Positions 40,119-52,327 of a DNA stretch of 64,000 nt are shown piece after piece. The DNA is from BP-133 sp040756995. Its GTDB lineage: Bacteria > Actinomycetota > Acidimicrobiia > IMCC26256 > BP-133. The stretch spans positions 1 to 64,000 of the forward strand of contig JBFLYK010000035.1 of NCBI GenBank assembly GCA_040756995.1, given 5' to 3'. How positions within the stretch are numbered: position 1 is the stretch's first letter; every line of letters starts with the position of its first letter. Position numbers and translations under genes: made by a program. Under the pieces are notes generated by a model that was given only the letters and a program-made list of their open reading frames with translations, had not been told where the DNA came from and made no database searches.

Positions 40119-40712
40119 GTGTTCCGGCGGGCGCCCCGCACGGGGGCCTCGGCCGACCTGCTCGTCGTCGGCCTCGGCAACCCCGGCGAGGAGTACAGCA
40201 AGACCCGACACAACGTGGGTGCCGAGGTCGTCGAGATCCTGGCCCGCCGCCACGGCGGGAAGCTCCGCAAGCAGAAGGAGCGGTCGTTGACCGACGAGGT
40301 CAACGTCGGCGGCAAGCGCATGGCGCTGGCCATTCCGTTGACGTACATGAACCTCTCGGGGGAGGCCGTCGCCCCGCTGGTGCGGCGCTACGGCGTGGAG
40401 CCGTCCCAGCTGGTCGTGGTCCAGGACGAGATGGACTTCGAGCTCGGCCGGCTCCAGGTGAAGAACGGCGGGGGGCTGGCGGGCCACAACGGGCTGAAGT
40501 CGATCGTGGCCCACCTCCACACCCAGGACTTCGTGCGGGTCCGCATCGGGATCGGCAAGCCGCCGGGCAGCCGCCAGGGCGCCGACCACGTGCTGCGCCG
40601 CTTCTCCAAGGCCGAGCGTCAGGCGATCGACGTCACCCTGGAGGAGGCGGCCGACGCCGTCGAGCTGATTCTGGCCGAAGGCGTCGACGTGGCCATGAAC
40701 CGGGTGAACTAG
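40119..40712 (+). CDS. pth: Peptidyl-tRNA hydrolase Pth
   Basis: 197 residues from a GTG. Releases peptides from tRNA after abortive translation. Conserved LLVVGLGNPGEEYSKTRHNVG (in parts: catalytic His of TRHNVG), PLTYMNLSGEAV, VVQDEMDFELG and KNGGGLAGHNGLKSIVAHL all present. Follows rplY by 9 nt, likely the same transcript. Confidence 0.97.
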   Translation: MFRRAPRTGASADLLVVGLGNPGEEYSKTRHNVGAEVVEILARRHGGKLRKQKERSLTDEVNVGGKRMALAIPLTYMNLSGEAVAPLVRRYGVEPSQLVVVQDEMDFELGRLQVKNGGGLAGHNGLKSIVAHLHTQDFVRVRIGIGKPPGSRQGADHVLRRFSKAERQAIDVTLEEAADAVELILAEGVDVAMNRVN

Positions 40713-40739
40713 ACCGCTCCTATCCTGGAGCGGCTCTTC

Positions 40740-44249
<3,510 letters not shown>

Positions 44250-44258
44250 GTTGAAACC

Positions 44259-45344
44259 GTGATCGCTATGCGCCGTTTGTCATTTGTCGGGCTCCTCGCC
44301 GTGCTGGTGGCGGCCGGAGCCGCCTGCGGGTCGGCCTCACCGACCGCCGCCACCGTGAAGTTCAAGAAGGGCTCGGTCGAGATCGAGCGGTCCGAGTTCG
44401 AGCGGGAGCTCAAGGCGCTCAGCGACAACAAGCAGCTCCAGGCGGCGTCGGGCGGCAACGGTCTGGCCGGCGAGGGCAAGATGACGGTCGACCCCCGGCT
44501 GGCCGCCGGATGGTTGACCGCCGTCATCTACGACAAGCTCATCACCCACGAGTTCGAGCAGCGCAAGCTCAAGATCACCCCGGCCGACACCGAGGCGGGC
44601 CGGTCGCAGCTGGAAACCCAGTTCGGCAGCCCGGAAGTGGCCACCGCCTTCCCGAAGTGGTTCCAGGACCGGCTCGTGGCCCGCAACGCCCGGGCGGTGG
44701 CCGTGCGGACCGCCCTGTCGGGCGTGGCCCTCACCGAAGAGAGCCTGCGGAAGTACTACGCGGACCACAAGGCCGACTTCAGCCAGAACTGCCTGTCGCA
44801 CATCCTGGTCAGGACCAAGGAGGAGGCCGACGGCGTCCTGGGCCGCCTCAAGGGCGGGGAGGACTTCGCCGCCGTAGCCCGCCAGACCTCGACCGACAAG
44901 GGCAGCGGCGCCAAGGGCGGTGACCTCGGCTGCAACCCGAAGGGTGTGTTCGTCCCCGAGTTCGACCAGGCCGCCAGCGAACTGCCGCTCAACCAGCTGT
45001 CGGATCCGCCCGTCCAGACCCAGTACGGCTTCCACATCATCCTGGTCAAGGAACGCAAGGAGACCCCGTTCGAGGAGGCCCGGGAGCAGGCCCGGGCGGC
45101 GCTCAACGCCGAGACGCAGGGCGCCTTCCGGCAGTTCCTCCAGACGGCGGTGACCGAAGCCAAGGTCACGGTCGACGAGCGCTACGGCAAGTTCGAGCCG
45201 CCGGCCACCGGCCAGGCGCCGGAGGTCGTCCCGCCGGTCGTCCCCAGGCCCAAGACGGAACGGACGGACAACACGCCGACCACCGAGCCGCTCCCCGGCG
45301 AGCTGCCCGACAGCCCCGACAACCCGACGCAGCCGGTCGGGTGA
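44259..45344 (+). CDS. Peptidylprolyl isomerase lipoprotein (SurA/PpiC type)
   Basis: 361 residues. A lipoprotein signal ends at LVAAGAACG (Cys ~25), so it is membrane-tethered outside the cell. A SurA-like N-terminal helical region (~35-165) precedes one parvulin domain (~180-275) with LSHILVRTKEEADGVLGRLK, KGGDLGCNPKGVFVPEFD and YGFHIILVKERKE. A Pro/Thr tail follows. It probably helps secreted proteins fold. The GTG has TAGGTT 6 nt upstream. It overlaps mazG by 4 nt (GTGA). Confidence 0.92.
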   Translation: MIAMRRLSFVGLLAVLVAAGAACGSASPTAATVKFKKGSVEIERSEFERELKALSDNKQLQAASGGNGLAGEGKMTVDPRLAAGWLTAVIYDKLITHEFEQRKLKITPADTEAGRSQLETQFGSPEVATAFPKWFQDRLVARNARAVAVRTALSGVALTEESLRKYYADHKADFSQNCLSHILVRTKEEADGVLGRLKGGEDFAAVARQTSTDKGSGAKGGDLGCNPKGVFVPEFDQAASELPLNQLSDPPVQTQYGFHIILVKERKETPFEEAREQARAALNAETQGAFRQFLQTAVTEAKVTVDERYGKFEPPATGQAPEVVPPVVPRPKTERTDNTPTTEPLPGELPDSPDNPTQPVG

Positions 45345-46837
45345 CGGCCACCGCGTCGGAACCGTCGCCCGGCCGCGTCGTCGTGGTCGGGCTCGGTCCC
45401 GGCGGAGCCGACCTGCTCCTGCCGGCCGCCCGCCGGGTCATCCTGGCCACGGCGCCGGAGCGGCGCTTCGTCCGCACCGTGCGGCATCCGGCGGTCGACG
45501 AGCTCGTCGCCGAGAGCGTCGAGTTCCGGTCCTGCGACGACCTGTACGAGTCGGCCGAGCGGCCGGGCCAGGTCTACGAGGCCATCGCCGCCCGGTTGCT
45601 GGCCGCCGCCGAGGACGGCGACGTGTGCTTCGCCGTCCCCGGCAGCCCGGCGGTCGGCGAGCACTCGGTGGCGCTGTTGCGGGAACGGCTGGGGAAGCGG
45701 CTCGTGCTCGTCCCCGGGCTGTCGTTCGTCGATCTGGCCTGGCTCCGCCTCGGCGTCGATCCGCTGGCCCGAAGCGGCGCCCGGGCGGTCGACGGCAAGG
45801 CGTTGCCCGCCGCGCTGCCGGCCGGGCCGCTGCTGGTCAGCCACTGCCATTCGAAGCTGGTCCTGTCGGACGTGAAGCTGGCCTTCCTGGAGCGGCTGCC
45901 GGGCGAGGCGCCGGTGACGGTGCTGGCCCGGCTGGGCCTTCCCGACGAGGCGGTCACCACCGTCCCGCTCGAGGACCTCGACCGCGTGGTGCAACCCGAC
46001 CACCTCACCTCGGTGTTCGTCGACGTGCCACCGGGCGGGCCCGGCGAGGCCTGGGAGCGGCTGGTGGCGCTCATCGAGCGGCTCCGGGCGCCGGGCGGCT
46101 GCCCCTGGGACGCCGAACAGACCCACCACACCCTGGCCCGGCACCTGATCGAGGAGGCCTACGAGGTCATCGAGGCGATCGAGGCGCTGCCGGCGTCGGC
46201 GCCCGCTCCGGGTCCCGAGCCCGTCCCGCCCGGGGCCTACGAACATCTGGAGGAGGAGCTCGGCGACCTGGCCTGCCAGGTGATCTTCCATTCCACCTTC
46301 GCCCGGGAGGCCGGCGCCTTCACGATCACCGACGTGCTGACCGGCATCCACGACAAGCTGGTCCGTCGCCATCCCCACGTGTTCGGCGACGTGGCCGTGT
46401 CGGGCGCCGACGAGGTGGTGGCCAACTGGGAAGTCATCAAGCGGGAGGAGAAGGGCCGCGCGTCGCTGATGGACGGCGTGTCCCGCCACCTGCCCTCGCT
46501 GCTCTACGCCCACAAGCTGTACCGCAAGGCGGCCTCCGCCGGCCTCGGGTTCGGGACGGCCGAGGAGGCCCTGAGCCGGGCCCGAACGGAGCTGGAAGGG
46601 CTCGCCGGCGGAGAGCTCGCCGCCGGCGAGGCGGAGCAGCGCCTGGGGGAGGCGCTGGCCGCCGTCGTCTATCTCGCCCGCCTGGCGGGCGTGGACGGGG
46701 AGTCGGCGCTCCGGGGCTGGGCCGGGCGGTTCAAGGAGCGGTTCCAGCGGCTGGAGTCCCTGGCCGCGGAACGGGGAGAGACGGTCGAGTCGATCCCTCC
46801 CTCCGACGTTGCCGCCCTCTGGGATCAGACCGCCTAG
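45341..46837 (+). CDS. mazG: Nucleoside triphosphate pyrophosphohydrolase MazG with N-terminal tetrapyrrole-methylase-like domain (YabN type)
   Basis: 498 residues. The N-terminal ~220 residues have the SAM/tetrapyrrole methylase fold (VVVVGLGPGGADLLLP, FAVPGSPAVGEHSVALL), as in Bacillus YabN. The MazG domain begins near 230: RLRAPGGCPWDAEQTHHTLA, HLIEEAYEVIEAIE, EELGDLACQVIFH and the second module YAHKLYRKAASAGLGF. MazG hydrolyses NTPs and cleanses damaged or stress nucleotides. A Pro-rich insert (SAPAPGPEPVPPGAYE) sits between the EExxE helices. In actinobacteria it normally precedes eno, as here. Confidence 0.93.
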   Translation: MTATASEPSPGRVVVVGLGPGGADLLLPAARRVILATAPERRFVRTVRHPAVDELVAESVEFRSCDDLYESAERPGQVYEAIAARLLAAAEDGDVCFAVPGSPAVGEHSVALLRERLGKRLVLVPGLSFVDLAWLRLGVDPLARSGARAVDGKALPAALPAGPLLVSHCHSKLVLSDVKLAFLERLPGEAPVTVLARLGLPDEAVTTVPLEDLDRVVQPDHLTSVFVDVPPGGPGEAWERLVALIERLRAPGGCPWDAEQTHHTLARHLIEEAYEVIEAIEALPASAPAPGPEPVPPGAYEHLEEELGDLACQVIFHSTFAREAGAFTITDVLTGIHDKLVRRHPHVFGDVAVSGADEVVANWEVIKREEKGRASLMDGVSRHLPSLLYAHKLYRKAASAGLGFGTAEEALSRARTELEGLAGGELAAGEAEQRLGEALAAVVYLARLAGVDGESALRGWAGRFKERFQRLESLAAERGETVESIPPSDVAALWDQTA

Positions 46838-46865
46838 TCCGTCCGGAATCCGCCGTTGGTCCCGA

Positions 46866-46884
46866 GCGGGCTGGTCTGGCCCGC
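46866..46884 (+). terminator. Hairpin after mazG
   Basis: GCGGGC-TGGTCTG-GCCCGC, 28 nt after the stop. It separates mazG from the repeat-protein gene. Confidence 0.45.
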
Positions 46885-46993
46885 AGGGTTGCCCGGGTTG
46901 TGGGGGCGGCGTCCCAAACGCTCGCCTGTTCTCGCTCCTTCCGTGCGCCGAAACAAGGAGCAGCACATACGACGAAGGAGTTTCAATCCCACG

Positions 46994-47806
46994 ATGAAGA
47001 GGATCGGGCTCGTCATCGCCGCCGCCATGCTCGGGACCACGGGCGTCGCGTCGGCCGGCATCGCCGTCCACCAGTTCTCCGTCTCCAGTTCCGCCGACTC
47101 CCAGAACGTCGCCCTCGACGCCAAGACCGAAGGCCTCGCCGCCAACTGCTGGGTGGCGACCGGTGCCGGCAAGGCCGCCGGCTGCAACACGTCGGCCAGC
47201 CCGTCCCTCCCCGGCCTCCCGGCCATCGACGAGGTGACCAAGCTCGTCGACGCCCAGGGCCTCGTCGACACCGCCCAGGGCCTCGCCGGCGAGGCGGTCG
47301 ACGGCCTGGCCAACGACGCCGCCACTCTCACGAGCCCGGGCGCGGTGACCGACGCCGCCGGCGGCGCCGTGAACAGCGCCACGGGTGCGGCCAACGGTGC
47401 GGTCAACGGCGCCACCGGTGCCGTGAACGGCGCGGTGAACAGCGCCACCGGTGCGGTGAACGGTGCGGTCAACGCCGCCACGGGTGCCGTCAACGGTGCG
47501 GTCAACGCCGCCACCGGTGCGGTGAACGGTGCGGTCAACACGGCCACCGGAGCCGTCAACGGCGCCGTGGGCTCGGTGACCGGCATCGTGAACGGCGCCA
47601 CCGGCACGGCCGGGACCGCCGCCAACGGCGCCGTCGGAGCGGTGACCGGCACGGTCGATGGGGTCACCGGAGCCGTCAACGGCACGCTGAACGGTGTCAC
47701 CGGCACGGTGAACAACCTCCTCGGCGGCGGCCTGCTCAACTGCTCCGCCAGCGGTGGTGTCTCCACCGGTCTCCTCGGCAGCATCAGCGTCACCGGCACC
47801 TGCTAG
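46994..47806 (+). CDS. Secreted repeat protein with 11-residue TGAVNGAVNxA units
   Basis: 270 residues, not a recognised family. A signal peptide (MKRIGLVIAAAMLGTTGVASAG) leads to ~95 residues of unique sequence with two Cys (ANCWVATGAGKAAGCN). From ~120 to ~250 come tandem 11-residue units of the form ATGAVNGAVNA or ATGAVNGAVNS, coded by 33-nt direct repeats (about 47370-47570), then degenerate units (GTVDGVTGAVNG). A C-terminal cap has two Cys (LLNCSASGG...SVTGTC). The Ala-Val-Asn-Gly periodicity suggests a regular beta or coiled-rod fold. AAGGAG is 13 nt before the ATG. A strong hairpin follows. Confidence 0.75.
   Translation: MKRIGLVIAAAMLGTTGVASAGIAVHQFSVSSSADSQNVALDAKTEGLAANCWVATGAGKAAGCNTSASPSLPGLPAIDEVTKLVDAQGLVDTAQGLAGEAVDGLANDAATLTSPGAVTDAAGGAVNSATGAANGAVNGATGAVNGAVNSATGAVNGAVNAATGAVNGAVNAATGAVNGAVNTATGAVNGAVGSVTGIVNGATGTAGTAANGAVGAVTGTVDGVTGAVNGTLNGVTGTVNNLLGGGLLNCSASGGVSTGLLGSISVTGTC
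47370..47570 (+). repeat. 33-nt coding tandem repeats
   Basis: In-frame units around GCCACCGGTGCGGTGAACGG (core) recur every 33 nt with synonymous changes, about five good copies and several degraded ones. They encode the ATGAVNGAVNA units of the secreted repeat protein. Copy number is likely to vary between strains. Confidence 0.75.
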
Positions 47807-47833
47807 CGACACCGGCGCAAATCTGCTCGCTCC

Positions 47834-47868
47834 GGAACTGCCGTGCCCGTTGGGGGTGCGGCAGTTCC
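47834..47868 (+). terminator. Strong hairpin between the repeat-protein gene and eno
   Basis: Perfect 10-bp stem GGAACTGCCG / CGGCAGTTCC with a 15-nt loop, 28 nt after the stop codon, followed by GCGTTCT. Confidence 0.75.
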
Positions 47869-47922
47869 GCGTTCTACGGTCGGTGATGCTGTACGGTCGG
47901 AACGTCGCTAAGGGAGTGACCA

Positions 47923-49206
47923 GTGAGCATCATCGAGCAGGTCGTGGCGCGGGAAATTCTCGACTCCCGGGGCCAGCCCACCATTGAGGTCGACGTCGAA
48001 CTGAGCTCCGGGGCCCGGGGCCGGGCGGCGGTGCCGAGCGGCGCCTCGACCGGCGCCCACGAGGCGCTCGAGCTGCGCGACGGCGGCGACCGCTACCGCG
48101 GCAAGGGCGTGCTCACGGCCGTGGCCAACGTGAACGGCCAGATCGCCGATGCCGTCACCGGGATGCCGGCCGACAGCCAGCGCGACATCGACGGGCTGCT
48201 GATCGAGCTCGACGGCACCGACGGGAAATCCCGGCTCGGGGCCAACGCCATCCTCGGTGTGTCCCTGGCCGTGGCCCGGGCGGCGGCCGACGACCTCGAC
48301 GCGCCGCTCTACCGCTACCTCGGCGGCGTGAACGCCTCGGTGCTGCCCGTCCCGATGATGAATGTCCTCAACGGCGGCGCCCACGCCGACTCCAACGTCG
48401 ACCTCCAGGAATTCATGATCGTCCCGGTCGGTGCAGCGTCGTTCTCCGAAGGCCTGCGATGGGGTTCGGAGACCTACCAGGCCCTGAAGAGCCTGCTGAA
48501 GAGCCGGGGGCTGGCCACCGCGCTGGGCGACGAGGGCGGCTTCGCCCCGAACCTCGAGTCGAACGAGGCGGCGCTGGCGCTGCTGGTCGAGGCCATCGGC
48601 CAGGCCGGCTACACGCCGGGCGAGGAGATCGCCCTGGCGCTCGACGTCGCCTCCACCGAGTTCTACGCCGACGGTGTCTACAACCTGGCCGGTGAAGGGA
48701 AGACGTACTCGCCGACCGAGTTCGTCGCCTACCTGGCCGGGCTGTGCGACCGCTACCCGATCGTCTCCATCGAGGACGGCATGGCGGAGGACGACTGGGA
48801 AGGGTGGCGGGAGCTGACCGTGGCGCTGGGCGACCGGGTGCAGCTGGTCGGCGACGACCTGTTCGTCACCAACCCTCGGCGACTCGAGCGGGGGATCGAC
48901 GAGGGCATCGCCAACTCGATCCTCATCAAGCTGAACCAGATCGGCACGCTGACCGAGACGCTCGACACGATGGCGCTGGCCACCCGGGCCGGGTACACCT
49001 GCGTCGTCTCCCACCGCAGCGGCGAGACCGAGGACAGCTTCATCGCCTCCCTGGCCGTGAGCAGCGGCGCCGGTCAGATCAAGACCGGGGCGCCGGCCCG
49101 CTCGGACCGGGTGGCGAAGTACAACGAGCTGCTGCGCATCGAGGAGGACCTCGGTGAGGCGGCCGTGTTCCCGAGATTTCCCCGCACCGCCGGAGGTAAG
49201 GCTTGA
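47923..49206 (+). CDS. eno: Enolase
   Basis: 427 residues from a GTG with AAGGGAG upstream. Converts 2-phosphoglycerate to phosphoenolpyruvate. Signatures: AREILDSRGQPTIEVDV, PSGASTGAHEALELRDG, NVLNGGAHADSNVDLQEFMI, LGDEGGFAPNL, SIEDGMAEDDWEGW and ILIKLNQIGTLTETL followed by SHRSGETEDSFIA. All catalytic and Mg ligands appear intact. DivIC follows with a 4-nt overlap, as in mycobacteria. Confidence 0.98.
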   Translation: MSIIEQVVAREILDSRGQPTIEVDVELSSGARGRAAVPSGASTGAHEALELRDGGDRYRGKGVLTAVANVNGQIADAVTGMPADSQRDIDGLLIELDGTDGKSRLGANAILGVSLAVARAAADDLDAPLYRYLGGVNASVLPVPMMNVLNGGAHADSNVDLQEFMIVPVGAASFSEGLRWGSETYQALKSLLKSRGLATALGDEGGFAPNLESNEAALALLVEAIGQAGYTPGEEIALALDVASTEFYADGVYNLAGEGKTYSPTEFVAYLAGLCDRYPIVSIEDGMAEDDWEGWRELTVALGDRVQLVGDDLFVTNPRRLERGIDEGIANSILIKLNQIGTLTETLDTMALATRAGYTCVVSHRSGETEDSFIASLAVSSGAGQIKTGAPARSDRVAKYNELLRIEEDLGEAAVFPRFPRTAGGKA

Positions 49207-49616
49207 GCTCCAAGGCACGCATTGTCGTTGCCTCGGTGATTTTCATCGGCATCCTCTTCGGCGCCGTCTACCCGACGAGGACGTACCTGTCCCAGCAGCG
49301 GGATCTCAAGGCCGCCCACCACCGGCTCGAGCTGTTCCGGCAGCAGAACGGCCGCCTCGAGGCCGAAGCCAAGCGGCTGGAGAGCGACGAGGAGATCGAG
49401 CGCATCGCCCGGGCCCGGTTCAACCTGGTAAAGCCGGGCGAGGAGGCCTACGCCATCGTCCCCGTCCCGCCGAAGCCGGGCCCGCCGGGCGCCCCGGCCG
49501 CCGCACCGGGATCGGCTTCGCCGGCCGCGCCGGCGGCGACCGCGGCGGCGAAGCAATCCACCGGCTCCAACGCCGTCCTCGACTGGATGGTCCGCACGCT
49601 TCAGCGGGTCTTCTAA
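49203..49616 (+). CDS. Septum formation initiator DivIC/FtsB-like protein
   Basis: 137 residues from a TTG overlapping the eno stop, with GGAGG upstream. One transmembrane helix (RIVVASVIFIGILFGAVYP, ~6-24) is followed by a coiled coil (~29-65) ending in the family motif EEIERIARARFNLVKPGEEAY, then a Pro/Ala-rich tail. FtsB/DivIC proteins link early and late division proteins at the septum. The eno-divIC pair is conserved in actinobacteria. Confidence 0.92.
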   Translation: MSSKARIVVASVIFIGILFGAVYPTRTYLSQQRDLKAAHHRLELFRQQNGRLEAEAKRLESDEEIERIARARFNLVKPGEEAYAIVPVPPKPGPPGAPAAAPGSASPAAPAATAAAKQSTGSNAVLDWMVRTLQRVF

Positions 49617-49649
49617 AGGGGAAAGCTGAGGCGTGCCGAAACCTCACAT

Positions 49650-50750
49650 GTGACTTCCGCCGCCTGGGAGCCGGCTCCGACCACACCGATGGGTCGGTCG
49701 CGCCGGGCGGCGCTGCGCAGCGTCCCGACGGTCCGGCTGACGAAGCACCGGATCCAGCTGTCGGACGGGCACTCCGTGCAGGCGCTGGTGGCCGGCCGGG
49801 GCGTGCCGCTGGTGGTGGTGCACGGCTTCGCCGCCGAAGGTCTCCTCTACGCCCAGTCGCTCAGCCGGCTGGTGGGCCTGGGCTTCAAAGTCGTGGCCAT
49901 CGACACCGCCGGCCACGGCGGGACGGCCGTCCTGCCCCGCGGTGGGCTCGAACTGGCGGCCTACAGCCGGCTGCTCGGGCGGGTGGTGTCCGAGCTGGGC
50001 ATCCGCCGGGCGGTGTACGCCGGCCACTCCATGGGCGGTCGGCTGATCACGGAGCTCGCCGCCGAGGACCCGAAGCGGGCGGTGGCGGTCGTCCTCATCG
50101 ACGCCATCGTCGGCGACGCCTGGGACCAGATCGTCTCGGCCTGCCGGTGGTGGCCGCCGCTGCTCGGTGTGTTCAGCACCGCGGCGGTGGTCGACAGCCT
50201 GGCCACGATCTCCCTCGACGACACCACGCAGACCGCCAAGCTGGCCCGGCTGTGGGCCCGCACGGCGTGGGGTGACATCACCCGGCCCTGGCAGCTGCTC
50301 ATGCCGTTCCTGTCCGTGCTGCGCTCTCCGGGCAGCCGGGAGATGCTCGAGGGGCTGCGGCACGCCGGGGTGCCGGTGATCGTCCTCCACGGCGATCAGG
50401 ACTTCGTCGTGCCGCTGGCCGCCGGCCGCGACGCCGCTCGCCGCTCCGGCGGCGACCTGGTGGTCATCCGGGACGGCACGCACTCCTGGCTGCTCAAGGA
50501 CCCCGAGACGTTCCCGGCCATCATGGGCGCCCTGCTGCGGGACGGCCGGCTCGGCGAGGCTTACGACGCGGCGCTGCTCGACGCCGGGCTCGACCCGGCC
50601 GCCGCCACCACGGCCGACATCGAAGACGCCTTCTACGCCCCCGACGCCCGGGTGCGGGCCCTGACGCCGGAGCTGACCTGGGCCCGGTCCAACCGGCGTT
50701 CCCAGCCCCGCTACGAGTGGGTGGTGACTCCCTACTCCAGCACCGAGTAG
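49650..50750 (+). CDS. Alpha/beta-hydrolase fold protein
   Basis: 366 residues from GTG 49650 (an in-frame ATG at 49689 would remove 13). Catalytic triad candidates: Ser in VYAGHSMGGRLIT, Asp in VLHGDQDFVVP, His in IRDGTHSWLLKDP; oxyanion region VVVHGFAAEG. A cap insertion lies between ~145 and 230. An extra C-terminal ~70 residues (AAATTADIEDAFYAPDARV) are beyond the core. Substrate unknown. Its 3-prime end overlaps the convergent malate synthase gene by 19 nt. Confidence 0.88.
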   Translation: MTSAAWEPAPTTPMGRSRRAALRSVPTVRLTKHRIQLSDGHSVQALVAGRGVPLVVVHGFAAEGLLYAQSLSRLVGLGFKVVAIDTAGHGGTAVLPRGGLELAAYSRLLGRVVSELGIRRAVYAGHSMGGRLITELAAEDPKRAVAVVLIDAIVGDAWDQIVSACRWWPPLLGVFSTAAVVDSLATISLDDTTQTAKLARLWARTAWGDITRPWQLLMPFLSVLRSPGSREMLEGLRHAGVPVIVLHGDQDFVVPLAAGRDAARRSGGDLVVIRDGTHSWLLKDPETFPAIMGALLRDGRLGEAYDAALLDAGLDPAAATTADIEDAFYAPDARVRALTPELTWARSNRRSQPRYEWVVTPYSSTE

Positions 50751-52327
50751 GCCGGCAGCGTCAGGAACTCCACGTAGTCCCGGCCGAGCGCCACTTCGCT
50801 GAAGAGGGCCTCGGCGTCCTCCAGCCGGCGGTCGCCCAGGCCCCCTGCTTCGGCCTCCTCCCGGATGCGGTCGACCTCTTCCTTCATCACGCCCCGCACC
50901 GCCGCTTCGGTGTAGCGGCCGCGGTGGATCCATTGCCAGACCTGGGAACGGGCGATCTCGGCGGTGGCGACGTCCTCCATCAGGTTGAAGATCCCGGCTG
51001 CGCCGTTGCCGGTCAGCCAGGCCTGCAGGTACCGCAGCCCGACGGCGACGTCGTTGTGCAGCCCTTCGTCGGTGACGTCGGCGCCCGGAACGGTGAAGTC
51101 GAGCAGCTCGGCGGCCCCCACCGAGACGTCTTCCCGCTGGCGCTTCACCTGATTGGGCCGGTCGCCGAGGACGGCGTCGAACGGGACCCGGGCCACCGGC
51201 ACGAGGTCGGGGTGGGCGACCCAGGTGCCGTCGAAGCCGGCCTTCGACTCCCGCTCCTTGTCCTCGGTGACCTTGGCCAGCGCCGTCCGGTTGACGGCCT
51301 CGTCGCGTCGGGAGGGGATGAAGGCGGCCATGCCGCCGATGGCGTGGGCGCCCCGGCGGTGGCAGGTCCGCACCAGCAGCTCGGTGTAGGCCGACATGAA
51401 CGGCGCCGTCATCGTGATCTTGTTGCGGTCGGGAAGCACGAGATCTTCCCGGTCGCAGAACTTCTTGATGATCGAGAAGAGGTAGTCCCACCGGCCGGCG
51501 TTGAGCGCCGCGCCGTGGTCCCGCAGCTCGTAGAGGATCTCCTCCATCTCGAAGGCGGCGAGGATCGTCTCGATGAGGACGGTGGCCCGGATCGTGCCCC
51601 GGTCGAGGCCGAGGGCGTCCTGGGCGGCGTTGAAGGCGTCGTTCCACAACCGGGCCTCGAGGTGACCTTCCAGCTTCGGCAGGTAGAAGTAGGGGCCGAG
51701 GCCTTTGTCGAGCAGGCGCCGGGCGTTGTGGAAGAAGCAGAGCCCGAAGTCGAAGAGGCTGGCCGAGACCGGCCGGCCGTCGACCAGCACGTTGCGCTCG
51801 ACGAGGTGCCAGCCGCGGGGCCGCACGACCGGCACGGCCCGCTGGTCTCCCAGGCGGTACTCCTTGCCTTCGGGGCTTCGGAACTCGAGCGTGCCCTCGA
51901 TCGCCTCGGTCAGGTTGGCCTGGCCTGTGACCATGTTGGCCCACGTCGGGGAGTTGGCGTCTTCGAAGTCGACCATGAAGACGTTGGCCCCGGAGTTGAA
52001 GGCGTTGATGAGCATCTTGGCCTCGGTCGGGCCGGTGATCTCGACCCGCCGGTTGGCCAGCGCCGGCGGCGCCGGCGCCACCTGCCAGTCGCCGTGGCGG
52101 ACGTCGGCCGTCTCGGCCAGGAAATCGGGTCGCTCGCCGGCCCGGAGCCTCTTCCACCGTTCGGCCCGGGCGGCCAGGATCCGTTCCCGGCCGGGCCCGA
52201 GCCGCCGCTGGAGGTCGGCGACGAAGGCCAGGGCGTCACCGGTGAGGACGGAGGCCTGGCGGTCATCGACGGGCCGGAGGACCTCGACGCCGTCGGGCAG
52301 GGATCGGTCGGCGGAACTGGCGGTCAC
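50732..52327 (-). CDS. aceB: Malate synthase A
   Basis: 531 residues, the length of the A-type enzyme rather than the ~725-residue G form usual in actinobacteria. Condenses glyoxylate with acetyl-CoA to malate. Conserved INAFNSGANVFMVDFEDANS, VLIETILAAFEMEEIL (catalytic Glu/metal region), RWDYLFSIIKKF, and the C-terminal RYLQAWLTGNGAAGIFNLMED. The GTG at 52327 overlaps the glcF stop by 4 nt with AAGGAG upstream. Last gene of the glycolate operon, so it consumes the glyoxylate made by GlcDEF. Confidence 0.96.
   Translation of the reverse strand: MTASSADRSLPDGVEVLRPVDDRQASVLTGDALAFVADLQRRLGPGRERILAARAERWKRLRAGERPDFLAETADVRHGDWQVAPAPPALANRRVEITGPTEAKMLINAFNSGANVFMVDFEDANSPTWANMVTGQANLTEAIEGTLEFRSPEGKEYRLGDQRAVPVVRPRGWHLVERNVLVDGRPVSASLFDFGLCFFHNARRLLDKGLGPYFYLPKLEGHLEARLWNDAFNAAQDALGLDRGTIRATVLIETILAAFEMEEILYELRDHGAALNAGRWDYLFSIIKKFCDREDLVLPDRNKITMTAPFMSAYTELLVRTCHRRGAHAIGGMAAFIPSRRDEAVNRTALAKVTEDKERESKAGFDGTWVAHPDLVPVARVPFDAVLGDRPNQVKRQREDVSVGAAELLDFTVPGADVTDEGLHNDVAVGLRYLQAWLTGNGAAGIFNLMEDVATAEIARSQVWQWIHRGRYTEAAVRGVMKEEVDRIREEAEAGGLGDRRLEDAEALFSEVALGRDYVEFLTLPAYSVLE

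Noticed and set aside
46979..46993. GTTTCAATCCCACG before the repeat-protein gene, similar to common CRISPR repeats
   Set aside because: A single occurrence with no second copy, spacers or cas genes; it is the leader of a coding gene.
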